Shown here in pieces: positions 42,918-51,175 of a stretch of DNA of 64,000 bases; the stretch's first letter is position 1, and the number at the start of each line of letters is the position of its first letter. Origin of the DNA: Streptomyces malaysiense. GTDB lineage: Bacteria > Actinomycetota > Actinomycetes > Streptomycetales > Streptomycetaceae. The notes below the pieces were generated by a model. That model saw nothing but the letters and a program-made list of their open reading frames with translations. It was not told the DNA's origin and made no database searches. The stretch spans positions 1 through 64,000 of the forward strand of contig NZ_LBDA02000036.1 of NCBI RefSeq assembly GCF_000980885.2. Direction: 5' to 3'. Made by a program: the position numbers and the translations under genes.

Positions 42918-44239
42918 GGACAGCTCAAGCCCGCCCCGAAGTCCCCGCGCCCGCCGTCGCCGTGGACCCCGGCTCCGGTCCCCGCGCCGTGGACCCCGGC
43001 TGCGCACCCCTCGCCGTGGACCCCGTCCGCTGGCCGGACGTCGCCGTGGTGCCGCCCGCGTCGTGGGCACGCAGGACGGCGACCGAGACCGTCGTCGGGC
43101 GGGCCCTGCGCGGGCTGCCGGTGCGGGCCCGGTTCGCCGGCGGCGACACCCTGGGGCTGGGCGGGCCGCTGCTGGAGGTGCGCGATCCGGCCGCCTTCCA
43201 CGCGCGGATCGGGGCCGGCGGCCTGGTCGGGTTCGGCGAGTCCTACATGGCCGGTGAGTGGGACGCCCCCGATCCGGTCGCCGTCCTGACGGTGCTGGCC
43301 GAGCACGCCGCCGACCTGGTGCCCGCCCCGCTGCAGCGGCTGCGCCGGCTGTGGGCGCCGCGCCACCCGCGGGACGAGCGCAACACACCCGACGGGTCCC
43401 GCTCCAACATCAGCCGCCACTACGACCTGTCCAACGACCTGTTCGCGCTCTTCCTCGACAGCACCCTCACCTACTCCTCGGCCGTCTTCCGGGGCTTCCC
43501 GGCGAGCTGGGACCGGCTCCCCGCCGCTCAGCACCGCAAGATCGACCGGCTGCTCGACCTGGCCGGCGTCGGCGCGGGCACCCGGCTGCTGGAGATCGGC
43601 ACCGGCTGGGGCGAACTCGCCCTGCGGGCCGCCGCCCGCGGCGCCCGCGTCACCTCGCTCACGCTCTCCCGCGAGCAGCGCGCCCTGGCCCTGGAGCGGG
43701 TGCGAGCGGCGGGACTCGACGACCGGGTCTCGATCGAGCTGTGCGACTACCGCGAGGCCCGCGGCACGTACGACGCCGTGGTCAGCGTGGAGATGATCGA
43801 GGCGGTCGGCGCGGAGTTCTGGCCGACGTACTTCCGCACGCTCGACGAACGGCTGGCACCGGGCGGCCGGGTCGCGCTCCAGGCCATCACCATGCCGCAC
43901 GAGCGGATGCTCGCCTCCCGGCACACCTTCACCTGGATCCACAAGTACGTCTTCCCCGGCGGCCTCATCCCCTCCACGCGGGCGATCGAGGAGACCGCAC
44001 GCGAGCACACCCGCCTCGGCCTGACCCGCCGGGACGCGTTCGGCGCCCACTACGCCGAGACCCTGCGCCTGTGGCGGGAGCGTTTCACCGAACGCGCCGC
44101 GGACGTCGGGGCCCTGGGCTTCGACGAGACCTTCCGGCGCCTGTGGACCTTCTACCTGGCCTATTCCGAGGCCGGCTTCCGGGCCGGCTATCTCGACGTC
44201 CAGCAGTACCTCTTCACGAAGGAGAACCCCGGCCGATGA
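42914..44239 (+). CDS. CFA-synthase-like methyltransferase 1 (UfaA1-type)
   Basis: SAM-dependent methyltransferase of 441 aa. A Pro/Ala-rich lead (1-45) and an N-terminal domain precede HYDLSNDLFALFLDSTLTYSSAVF, the SAM motif LLEIGTGWGELALRAA, VSVEMIEAVGAEFWPTYF and IHKYVFPGGLIPSTRAI. The active-site cysteine of E. coli Cfa (in YSCxYW) is Ser here (YSSAVF), and LLHTI is replaced by LQAIT. This agrees with a subgroup such as M. tuberculosis UfaA1 (Rv0447c), which makes methyl-branched rather than cyclopropane acyl chains. Overlaps both neighbours by 4 nt. Confidence 0.9.
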   Translation: MRTAQARPEVPAPAVAVDPGSGPRAVDPGCAPLAVDPVRWPDVAVVPPASWARRTATETVVGRALRGLPVRARFAGGDTLGLGGPLLEVRDPAAFHARIGAGGLVGFGESYMAGEWDAPDPVAVLTVLAEHAADLVPAPLQRLRRLWAPRHPRDERNTPDGSRSNISRHYDLSNDLFALFLDSTLTYSSAVFRGFPASWDRLPAAQHRKIDRLLDLAGVGAGTRLLEIGTGWGELALRAAARGARVTSLTLSREQRALALERVRAAGLDDRVSIELCDYREARGTYDAVVSVEMIEAVGAEFWPTYFRTLDERLAPGGRVALQAITMPHERMLASRHTFTWIHKYVFPGGLIPSTRAIEETAREHTRLGLTRRDAFGAHYAETLRLWRERFTERAADVGALGFDETFRRLWTFYLAYSEAGFRAGYLDVQQYLFTKENPGR

Positions 44240-45549
44240 GCACCACCGCGCCGACCGAGGCCCCCGGCGCCGCCCACCGGCTCGCCGCCCTCGCCGAGGA
44301 CCTGCTCGGCGGGCCGCTGCCGGTGCGGCTGCGCGCCTGGGACGGCAGCGAGACCGGTCCGGCGGACGCCCCGGTGGCCGTCCTGCGTTCCCGGCGCGCG
44401 CTGCGCCGCCTGCTGTGGCAGCCCGGCGAGCTGGGCCTGGCACAGGCGTACGTCACCGGTGAACTCGACGTGGAGGGCGATCTCGCGCAGGGCCTGCGCA
44501 CGGCGTGGGCCGCCCGGCGCGAGCGGGGGCCGCACCGGCCCAGGCCGGCCCCCGCCGACCTGGTACGTGCCCTCGCCACCGCCGCACGGCTCGGCGCGGT
44601 CGGCCCCCGCCCCGCCGCCCCCGCCTCCCAGGCGCGGCTGCGCGGCGGCCTGCACAGCCGGGCCCGCGACCGGGCCGCCATCAGCCACCACTACGACCTC
44701 TCCAACGACTTCTACGCCCTCCTGCTCGACGAGACGATGGCCTACTCCTGCGGCTACTGGGCGGGCGACGACCCCGGCCTCACGCCCGCCGGCGCCCAGC
44801 GGGCCAAGCTGGAGCTGATCTGCCGCAAGCTCGCTCTGAAGCCCGGCGCCCGGCTGCTGGACATCGGCTGCGGCTGGGGCTCGCTCACCCTGCACGCGGC
44901 CGAACGGCACGGAGCGATGGTCACCGCCGTGACGCTGGCCCGGGAGCAGGCGGCGTACGTGCGAGAGCGGGTGCGCGAACGCGGGCTGGCCGAACGGGTG
45001 GAGGTGGTGTGCCAGGACTACCGGGACATCGAGGGCGGCGGCTTCGACGCCGTCTCCTCCGTGGAGATGGGCGAGCACGTCGGCGACGCCGGGTACCCGG
45101 CCTTCGCCGTCGCGCTGCACCGCCTCGTGCGGCCGTGCGGACGGGTGCTGGTGCAGCAGATGTCACGCGGCCCGGACAACCCCGGCGGCGGTCCCTTCAT
45201 CGAGGCGTACATCGCCCCCGACATGCACATGCGCCCGCTCGGCGAGACCGTGGCCCTGCTCGCGCGGGCCGGCCTGGAGGTCCGGCACACCGAGTCGCTG
45301 CGCGAGCACTACGTCCGCACCATCGCCGCCTGGCACCGCACCCTGGAGGAGCGCTGGGAGTCGTTCGTCCGCATGGTGGGCGAGGAGACCGCGCGGGTGT
45401 GGCGGCTCTACCTGGTCGGCGGGGCGCTGGCCTTCGAGGAGGGGCGCATGGGCGTCGACCAGATCCTCGGCGTCCGGCCGGGTACCGGCGGTGACAGCGG
45501 CATGCCGGCGACGACGAGCCAGTGGTACGAGGGGCTGGAGCGGGCGTGA
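44236..45549 (+). CDS. CFA-synthase-like methyltransferase 2
   Basis: Second SAM-dependent CFA-family enzyme, 437 aa, clearly divergent from its neighbour. It has HYDLSNDFYALLLDETMAYSCGYW with the canonical Cys retained, SAM motif LLDIGCGWGSLTLHAAERHG, SSVEMGEHVGDAGYPAFAVAL, and FIEAYIAPDMHMRPLGETVALLARAGLEV in place of the usual INKYIFPxG. It could make cyclopropane or another methylated product from the same phospholipid substrates. Overlaps upstream by ATGA and downstream by GTGA. Confidence 0.9.
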   Translation: MSTTAPTEAPGAAHRLAALAEDLLGGPLPVRLRAWDGSETGPADAPVAVLRSRRALRRLLWQPGELGLAQAYVTGELDVEGDLAQGLRTAWAARRERGPHRPRPAPADLVRALATAARLGAVGPRPAAPASQARLRGGLHSRARDRAAISHHYDLSNDFYALLLDETMAYSCGYWAGDDPGLTPAGAQRAKLELICRKLALKPGARLLDIGCGWGSLTLHAAERHGAMVTAVTLAREQAAYVRERVRERGLAERVEVVCQDYRDIEGGGFDAVSSVEMGEHVGDAGYPAFAVALHRLVRPCGRVLVQQMSRGPDNPGGGPFIEAYIAPDMHMRPLGETVALLARAGLEVRHTESLREHYVRTIAAWHRTLEERWESFVRMVGEETARVWRLYLVGGALAFEEGRMGVDQILGVRPGTGGDSGMPATTSQWYEGLERA

Positions 45550-46349
45550 GCGGCTTCGCGTGGGGCGCGTTCGCGCTCAACCTCGCCTGGGCCGCCGGCG
45601 CGGCGCTCGTGGTCATGCTGGTCACCTTCGCCGTCGCGGTGCGCTCGGGCCTGCATCGGATCGTGGACATCGCCTGGGGGATCGGTTTCACCGCCGTGGC
45701 CGTGGTGTCCTTCGCCGCGTCCGCCGGGCAGGGCGATCTGCCGCGACGGCTGCTGGTGACCGCGCTGACCGCCGTGTGGGGGCTGCGGCTCGCCACGCAC
45801 ATCGCGCGCCGGGGGCGGGGCCACGGCGAGGACCCGCGCTACGACGCGCTGCTCGCGAAGGCACCCGGCAACCGGAACACGTACGCCCTGCGGATGGTCT
45901 ACCTGCTGCAGGGTGCCCTGGTGTGGCTGGTGTCGTTGCCCGTCCAGGCCGCGCAGTACGTGCCGGGCCCGCTGTCCGCGGTCGCCTGGTCCGGCACCGT
46001 GCTCTGGGCGGTCGGCCTCGGCTTCGAGGCGGTCGGCGACGCCCAACTCGCCCGTTTCAGGGCCGATCCCGCCAACAAGGGAAGGATCATGGACCGCGGC
46101 CTGTGGTCCTGGACCCGGCATCCCAACTACTTCGGCGACTTCTGTGTCTGGTGGGGCCTGTTCCTGCTCGCCTGCGACGCCCCGGCGGCGGCCGCCGTGT
46201 CCGTGGTCTCCCCGGTGGTGATGAGCCTCCTGCTGATCAAGGGCAGCGGAAAGCGGCTGCTGGAACGGCACATGGCCGGCCGGCCGGGCTACGCCGGGTA
46301 CGTGGCGCGCACCAGCGGCTTCTTCCCCCGCCCGCCGAGGCACCGGTGA
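45546..46349 (+). CDS. DUF1295 (steroid 5-alpha-reductase-like) membrane protein
   Basis: Membrane protein of 267 aa with six or seven helices. DUF1295 signatures: GLHRIVDIAWGIGFTAVAVVSF, WGLRLATHIARRGRGHGEDPRYDAL, NKGRIMDRGLWSWTRHPNYFGDFCVWWGLFLLA and RPGYAGYVARTSGFFPRPP. The RHPNYFG block is the NAD(P)H/substrate-site motif of this family. GTG 45546 overlaps the previous stop. Equivalent to Rv0446c in the M. tuberculosis sigK locus; probably a reductase acting on the acyl products. Confidence 0.9.
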   Translation: MSGFAWGAFALNLAWAAGAALVVMLVTFAVAVRSGLHRIVDIAWGIGFTAVAVVSFAASAGQGDLPRRLLVTALTAVWGLRLATHIARRGRGHGEDPRYDALLAKAPGNRNTYALRMVYLLQGALVWLVSLPVQAAQYVPGPLSAVAWSGTVLWAVGLGFEAVGDAQLARFRADPANKGRIMDRGLWSWTRHPNYFGDFCVWWGLFLLACDAPAAAAVSVVSPVVMSLLLIKGSGKRLLERHMAGRPGYAGYVARTSGFFPRPPRHR

Positions 46350-47044
46350 GGCCCGCCACGGTGTCCGCCACCAGCGCGCTCGTGCCGCTTCGGCTCCCGG
46401 CCCGTCCCCGGGCTGCCGTACTGGTGCTGCCCGGCGGGCGGGCGCACGGCCTTCGCCCGTCGCGTCCCTGGCACCTCGCCGTCCTGCGGATGCGCCCCTT
46501 CCACCGGGCCATCGCGGCCGCGCTGCCCCACGAGGACGTCCTGCTCGCCCAGGTGCGCTACCGGGTCCGAGGGTGGAACGACGGCCGTGCCGACCCGGTG
46601 CCGGACACCCTGGAGGCGCTGCGGCGGCTCGGGGAACTCGCCGGGCCCGTGCCCACCGTGCTCGTCGGCCACTCCATGGGAGGCAGGGCTGCCCTGCGCG
46701 CCGTCGGCCACCCCCAGGTCCGCGCGCTGCTCGCCCTGGCGCCCTGGTGGCCCCCGGACGAACCGTGGCAGCCCCTGGCGGGACGCCGACTCGTCGTCCT
46801 GCACGGCGAACGGGACCGGATCACCGCGCCCGCCGACTCGGCCGGCCTCGTGTGCCGTGCGCGCGGCACCGCGGACCGTTCGGCCATGGCCCTGGTCCGC
46901 GGCGGTGACCACGCGATGGTGCGTCGGCACCGGTTCTGGCACGAGACCGCGGCGGCCGTGGTGGCCCACTTCCTCGACCCCGGCACCCGTCCGGACCCCC
47001 TGCCGCCGGAGTGCTACGACGCGGGGCCGGCCCCGGTGCTGTGA
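46346..47044 (+). CDS. Alpha/beta hydrolase
   Basis: Serine hydrolase of 232 aa. AAVLVLPGGRAHG forms the oxyanion region; nucleophile elbow VLVGHSMGGRAALRA; acid region LHGERDRITAPADSA; catalytic His in RGGDHAMVRRHRFW. GTG 46346 overlaps the DUF1295 stop. Last gene of the operon, and its final 31 bp overlap the convergent YihY-like gene. Substrate unknown; release or exchange of modified acyl chains is a reasonable guess. Confidence 0.85.
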   Translation: MRPATVSATSALVPLRLPARPRAAVLVLPGGRAHGLRPSRPWHLAVLRMRPFHRAIAAALPHEDVLLAQVRYRVRGWNDGRADPVPDTLEALRRLGELAGPVPTVLVGHSMGGRAALRAVGHPQVRALLALAPWWPPDEPWQPLAGRRLVVLHGERDRITAPADSAGLVCRARGTADRSAMALVRGGDHAMVRRHRFWHETAAAVVAHFLDPGTRPDPLPPECYDAGPAPVL

Positions 47045-48009
47045 GCGATGGAGCCCTTCCCCGGTCCCCTCCCCGGTCCCCTCCCCGGTCCCCTCCCCGG
47101 TCCCCTCCCCGATCCCTTCACCGTCTCCTTCTCCTTCCCCAGCTCCGCCGTGAACTGCGCCCCGGCCAGCAGCGCCAGGTTGGACAGCCACAGCCAGATC
47201 AGGAAGACGACGGCGCCGGCCAGGGAGCCGTAGAGCCTGCTGTACGCGCTCAGGGTGGAGGCGTACAGCGCGAAGCCGGTGGAGACGGCCAGCCACAGCA
47301 GGGCGGCCAGGACGCCGCCGGGCAGACTGTGGGCGCGCCGCCGGGCCCCGGCCGGGCCGGTGTGGAAGACGACGACGACCAGGAGCGCCACCAGGCACAG
47401 CAGCAGCGGCCAGCGCAGCACGCTCCAGCCCCAGGCCGCCGTGGCGCCGAGCCCCAGCACCCGGCCGAGGTCCTCGGCCAGCGGCCCGGTCAGCAGCAGG
47501 GCGAGGGAGCCGGTCACCAGCAGGAACAGCAGCACGAGTGCGGTGAGCACGATGCGGTGGGCCCGGCGCCAGGGAGAACGTCTGTCCTCGACCCGGTGCA
47601 TGCGGTGCAGGGCGCGGCGGAAGACGGCGAGATAGCTGGAGGCGGACCACAGCGCGCTCACGGTACCGGCCACCAGCAGCGGCCACGCGCCGCTGTCGGC
47701 GCCCAGCATCCGGGACAGGACGGCGTGCAGGTCGCCCGCCGACTCGGCGGGCGCGTACGCGGTGACATGGGTGACGAACTCCTGCGCGGTGCCCGGACTG
47801 ATCAGGCCGAACGCCAGGACCGTCACCAGCAGCGCGGGCAGCACGGAGAGGATGGCGTAGTACGTCAGGGCCGCCGCGTAGTCCGAGATGTCGTCCTTCC
47901 AGAGCGACACCGGGGTGCGGCGCAGCGCCGGCCACCAGGTGGCCGGCGGCCGGGCACGCACGACGGGGGAGACGGGGCGGGTGTCCCCGGGGTGCGGGTC
48001 AGCGGACAT
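47014..48009 (-). CDS. YihY/BrkB-family membrane protein
   Basis: Protein of 331 aa with six membrane helices. Family stretch DISDYAAALTYYAILSVLPALLVTVLAFGLI; then SALWSASSYLAVFRRALHRMHRVEDRRSPWRRAH, and YSRLYGSLAGAVVFLIWLWLSNLALLAGAQFTAEL. The C-terminal tail is a run of GRGP units made by a 12-bp tandem DNA repeat. Start 48009 overlaps the AmaP-like gene by 11 nt. Last gene of the Asp23 operon. Function unknown; often grouped with envelope genes. Confidence 0.88.
   Translation of the reverse strand: MSADPHPGDTRPVSPVVRARPPATWWPALRRTPVSLWKDDISDYAAALTYYAILSVLPALLVTVLAFGLISPGTAQEFVTHVTAYAPAESAGDLHAVLSRMLGADSGAWPLLVAGTVSALWSASSYLAVFRRALHRMHRVEDRRSPWRRAHRIVLTALVLLFLLVTGSLALLLTGPLAEDLGRVLGLGATAAWGWSVLRWPLLLCLVALLVVVVFHTGPAGARRRAHSLPGGVLAALLWLAVSTGFALYASTLSAYSRLYGSLAGAVVFLIWLWLSNLALLAGAQFTAELGKEKETVKGSGRGPGRGPGRGPGRGPGKGSIAHSTGAGPAS
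47059..47106. repeat. 12-bp tandem repeat, four perfect copies
   Basis: CCCCGGTCCCCT repeated four times with a partial fifth copy; encodes the GRGP tail of the YihY-like protein on the minus strand. Confidence 0.92.
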
Positions 48010-48601
48010 GCGGCACGCGGTGTGATCCGGCGCTGATGCGCAGACGGGTGTGCGCGCTGTACGGCGCGGCGGCCGCCTCGGCCTCGGCGGCCACCGCGCA
48101 CAGGGCGGGCAGTACCGCCTGCGGGGAGGTGTCCGGCCGGAGCCAGACCCGCAGCCGCACCTCCAGACGGCGCCGGGAGCGGGGCAGGACGCGGGCGCGG
48201 CCGCGGGCGACGCCGGGCACGGCGCTCGCGCGGCCGGCCAGCGCCTCCGCCAGCGCCTGTGCCCGGACGGTGCCGCCCGGTGCGGCCAGCGGCAGCTGCC
48301 GGGCGGCACCGGAACGGAACTGCGCGAGGAACCAGCACGCGAAGAGCAGGCTCAGCGTGATCGCGGCGGCCGTGACGGAGGGCGTCCACCAGCCCTCGCC
48401 GCGCAGCCGGGACAGCCGGTCCGCGTCCAGCAGGACGCGGTGTCCGGCGGCCGGCTCGGGCCACCACGACGGCCACCACGCAGGCGGCCGGTCCTCGGGG
48501 TGGACGCCGCCGGTCGCGAGCCACCCGCCCGCGAGCAGGAGCACCAGACCGGTGCAGCCGAGGGCGAACCGGTTGACGGCGGTACGGGACTGCCGCATCA
48601 A
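47999..48601 (-). CDS. AmaP-like alkaline-shock membrane anchor protein
   Basis: Protein of 200 aa with two membrane helices (about residues 13-32 and 76-93) separated by a Trp-rich external loop, followed by an Asp23-like cytoplasmic segment (VPGVARGRARVLPRSRRRLEVRLRVWLRPDTSP). The plan matches AmaP, which tethers Asp23 to the membrane in firmicutes. It overlaps the DUF6286 gene by 4 nt and the YihY-like gene by 11 nt. Confidence 0.78.
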   Translation of the reverse strand: MMRQSRTAVNRFALGCTGLVLLLAGGWLATGGVHPEDRPPAWWPSWWPEPAAGHRVLLDADRLSRLRGEGWWTPSVTAAAITLSLLFACWFLAQFRSGAARQLPLAAPGGTVRAQALAEALAGRASAVPGVARGRARVLPRSRRRLEVRLRVWLRPDTSPQAVLPALCAVAAEAEAAAAPYSAHTRLRISAGSHRVPHVR

Positions 48602-49554
48602 GCCTCTCCTTCCGGGAGGGCGCCGAGGCCGGGAGCGGCCGGTCGTGGTGCGGTCGCCGCGTCCGGCGCCGGAGGCTGCCGGACGGCCGAGGGGGTGACG
48701 CGCACCCGCGGCCTGTGGGGCTGCCGCAGGCCGCAGGACGCCAGTGCTCCGCCGGCCGCGGCGGTGACGTCGGCCCGGACCCCCGCGCGGTCACCGAACA
48801 GGAGCCCGGCCCGTACCGAGACCCGGTGGCGGCGGACGCGCACCCGCACCGCGCCGACACCGGCCACCTCGCCCACCGCGTCCCGGACCAGGGCTTCGAC
48901 GGCCGGGCGGTCCACCGCGACGACGACCCGCGCGGCGTGGGAGCGCACGGTCACTCGTCGGCGCAGTCCCGGGGTGACGGCGAGCACGATCATCCACAGG
49001 CCGAGCAGCGCCGCCAGACCACCCCCGACGGCCACCGGCCGGTCGCCAGGACCGTGCTCCGACAGCCAGTGCGCGGCCGCGACCCGCCAGCCGGCCGCCG
49101 GGCGGTGCGCGGCGTGCACCATGACCAGGTCCAGGGCGAGGGCGCCGCAGACCGCGGCGGCCAGGGCGGCCTGCGCGGCGGCCGGAACGCGACGCCGGGA
49201 CCACAGGCGCCTGGGCGTACGGCCGGCGGGGGGAGCCGGACACGTCCCGGCCTCCCCGGTCCCGCCCGCCACGGGGGCGAGCGAGGTCACCCTGATCCGT
49301 GCGGCGGGCACGTCGAGGCCGGTCAGCTCCCTTGTGCGCGCCACGACATGTTCCCGCAGCCCGCGGACCGTCTCGGTCAGCGGCGCCGGGTAGGGGAGCG
49401 TCACGTCGAGGGCCACCCGGGCCCGATGCCCGTCCACGGACGCCGCCGCCTTCGACGTCCGCCCCGCCAGGGTCTCCTCGGCCGCCCGCTCGGCGATCCT
49501 GCGCACGGCCCGGTCCGTGACCGTGGTGGTGCCCCGCTGCGCGGCAGTGGTCAT
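48598..49554 (-). CDS. DUF6286/Asp23-domain membrane protein
   Basis: Protein of 318 aa starting MTTAAQRGTTTVTDRAVRRIAERAAEE (an Asp23-like N-terminal domain with ALDVTLPYPAPLTETVRGLREHVVARTRELTGLDVPAARIRV). Two membrane helices follow (about 140-160 and 200-220), then a second Asp23-like domain (RVVVAVDRPAVEALVRDAVGEVAGVGAVRVRVRRHRVSVRA). Start chosen at 49554, where ATGA overlaps the next upstream gene. Part of the Asp23 envelope-stress complex. Confidence 0.8.
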   Translation of the reverse strand: MTTAAQRGTTTVTDRAVRRIAERAAEETLAGRTSKAAASVDGHRARVALDVTLPYPAPLTETVRGLREHVVARTRELTGLDVPAARIRVTSLAPVAGGTGEAGTCPAPPAGRTPRRLWSRRRVPAAAQAALAAAVCGALALDLVMVHAAHRPAAGWRVAAAHWLSEHGPGDRPVAVGGGLAALLGLWMIVLAVTPGLRRRVTVRSHAARVVVAVDRPAVEALVRDAVGEVAGVGAVRVRVRRHRVSVRAGLLFGDRAGVRADVTAAAGGALASCGLRQPHRPRVRVTPSAVRQPPAPDAATAPRPAAPGLGALPEGEA

Positions 49555-49733
49555 CGGCGGCTCCGCTCGCACGCGTCCCGTACGTCCCGGACGCCGCCGC
49601 CCTCGACCCAGCGGCCCGCCGCCCAGCCGAGGCCGCCGAGCGCCGCCACCAGCAGGAACGCGCCGAAGCCGCCGAAATACCCGGCGAACGCCAGGGCCAT
49701 TCCCGTGATCATCCCTACGAACGGTGCGCGCAC
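49551..49733 (-). CDS. DUF2273-like small membrane protein
   Basis: Protein of 60 aa, GTG start, with one or two glycine-rich helices (VGMITGMALAFAGYFGGFGAFLLVAALGGLGWAAGRWVEG), then a short charged tail. Small DUF2273 proteins accompany Asp23 genes in many Gram-positive bacteria. Overlaps the DUF6286 gene by 4 nt and follows the Asp23 gene after 53 nt. Confidence 0.75.
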   Translation of the reverse strand: MRAPFVGMITGMALAFAGYFGGFGAFLLVAALGGLGWAAGRWVEGGGVRDVRDACERSRR

Positions 49734-49786
49734 GCCCGTCCACCTCCCACCTGGATCCGCTGTCGTCCGCTCACGCGGGGGAACCG

Positions 49787-50290
49787 CTACTCCACGCGGG
49801 CCTCGGCGCCGGCGGAGGGCTCGTCCTCGTCGGGCAGCCGGACGTCGTTGACGGTGATGTTCACCTCGACGACCTCCAGGCCGGTGACCCGTTCCACCGC
49901 GGAGATCACGTTCTCCCGCACGTCCCGGGACACGTCGGTGATGGGCACGCCGTACTCCACGACCAGGTCGAGGTCGATGGCCGTCTGCCGTTCGCCCACC
50001 TCGACCTTCACCCCGCGCCCCACGTTGGGCCGGCCGCCGGGGACGCGGTCGCGGACGGCGCCGATGGTGCGGGAGAGGCCGCCGCCCATGTCGTACACGC
50101 CCGGGATCTCCCGGGCGGCGATGCCCGCCACCTTCACGACGACGAGGTCGGCGATCGACGTCCGGCCGCGGTCCGCGGCCGGCTGGTCCGCTCCGCCGGC
50201 GCCGCCGGAGACGGTCGTGGTGCCCTCGGTCCTGCCACCGGTCCGGTGCGCGGGGACCTCCTTGGCGGCTACCGCGGTCTGCGTGGTCAT
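49787..50290 (-). CDS. Asp23/Gls24 family envelope stress protein
   Basis: Protein of 167 aa. The Asp23 domain spans about residues 43-150: GRTSIADLVVVKVAGIAAREIPGVYDMGG, GVKVEVGERQTAIDLDLVVEYGVPITDVSRDVRENVISAVERVTGLEVVEVNITVNDVRL. ATG 50290 is preceded by GGAAGGAC. First gene of the five-gene Asp23/DUF2273/DUF6286/AmaP/YihY operon, which would form a membrane-associated Asp23 scaffold. I did not find the CCAATCC-N16-CGGAT promoter upstream of this operon. Confidence 0.9.
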   Translation of the reverse strand: MTTQTAVAAKEVPAHRTGGRTEGTTTVSGGAGGADQPAADRGRTSIADLVVVKVAGIAAREIPGVYDMGGGLSRTIGAVRDRVPGGRPNVGRGVKVEVGERQTAIDLDLVVEYGVPITDVSRDVRENVISAVERVTGLEVVEVNITVNDVRLPDEDEPSAGAEARVE

Positions 50291-50399
50291 GGTGGTGTCC
50301 TTCCTGCCGTGACTCGTCCGTGAGGTGCCTGTACTCGTTTCGACCCGCCGTGGCCGCCGCTGTGACGCGGATGCCCGGAAAAAGTCCGGGGGAACACCG

Positions 50400-50434
50400 A
50401 CGGGGGCCGCGACCGCGAAGGTCCCGGCCCCCGT
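50400..50434 (-). terminator. Terminator of the fasciclin operon
   Basis: ACGGGGGCCG (50400-50409) and CGGCCCCCGT (50425-50434) form a perfect 10-bp stem just after the fasciclin stop, separating it from the Asp23 operon downstream. Confidence 0.75.
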
Positions 50435-50445
50435 GCGGTGTGCCG

Positions 50446-51105
50446 TCAGGAGCTCGGCATCAGCACCGTGTCGACGATGTAGACGTTGGCGTTGGCGGTC
50501 TTGACGTTGCCGCAGACGACCTTCGAGTCGCCGTCGACGGTGTAGGACTCGCCCGAGCCGGAGGTGGTGAGCTTCGACTTCTCCAGGGTGGCGAAGGAGC
50601 CGTGCTCCAGGTCCTTCGGCGTGAGCTTCTTGCCGACGACGTGGTAGGTCAGGATCTTCGTCAGCTGGGCCTTGTCGTTCAGCACCTTGTCCAGCGTCGC
50701 CTTCGGGATCTTGGCGAAGGCGTCGTTGGTCGGAGCGAACACGGTGATGTCCCGGGCGTTGTTGAGGGTGTCGACCAGACCGGCCTTCTTCACCGCGCTC
50801 ACCAGGGTGGACAGGGCCGGGTTGTTGGAGGCGGCGGTGGCGACCGGGTCCTGGGCCATGCCGTCGAAGGAACCGGCACCGCTCGCGGGCACCGCCGAAC
50901 AGGCGGAACCGAACGGCCGGTCCGCCGCGGCGGTGCTGCCGGAGCCCGTCATGCCGTCGTCCGAGGCGGAGGCGGACGCGGACGCCTTCGACCGGGAATC
51001 CGACGTGCCGGAGTCGCTGCCGCTGCCTGAGCAGGCGCTCAGGGCCATCGGCAGGACGGCCGCGGCGGCCACGGTCAGAGCGATGCGGCGGGCAGGGGTG
51101 TTCAT
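50446..51105 (-). CDS. Fasciclin-domain lipoprotein (MPT70/MPT83-like)
   Basis: Secreted lipoprotein of 219 aa. The signal peptide ends in lipobox LSAC (Cys25), then a Ser/Gly-rich linker. A FAS1 domain follows: MAQDPVATAASNNPALSTLVSAVKKAGLVDTLNNARDITVFAPTNDAFAKIP, LTKILTYHVVGKKLTPKDL, and NANVYIVDTVLMPSS. In M. tuberculosis the FAS1 proteins MPT70 and MPT83 are the main SigK targets. It lies 70 nt downstream of a molybdopterin oxidoreductase gene whose promoter is SigK-type, so it is probably in the same regulon. Confidence 0.93.
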   Translation of the reverse strand: MNTPARRIALTVAAAAVLPMALSACSGSGSDSGTSDSRSKASASASASDDGMTGSGSTAAADRPFGSACSAVPASGAGSFDGMAQDPVATAASNNPALSTLVSAVKKAGLVDTLNNARDITVFAPTNDAFAKIPKATLDKVLNDKAQLTKILTYHVVGKKLTPKDLEHGSFATLEKSKLTTSGSGESYTVDGDSKVVCGNVKTANANVYIVDTVLMPSS

Positions 51106-51175
51106 GGATTTCTCCTGTCATGTCGTGGCAGCGGGTGCTGCCTTCGCGGGGGAAGGGGGAAAGAGGTCTCGGGGG

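Noticed and set aside
50291..50399. SigK-type promoter for the five-gene Asp23 operon
   Set aside because: No CCAATCC or CGGAT box at the right spacing; only unrelated GC hairpins are present.
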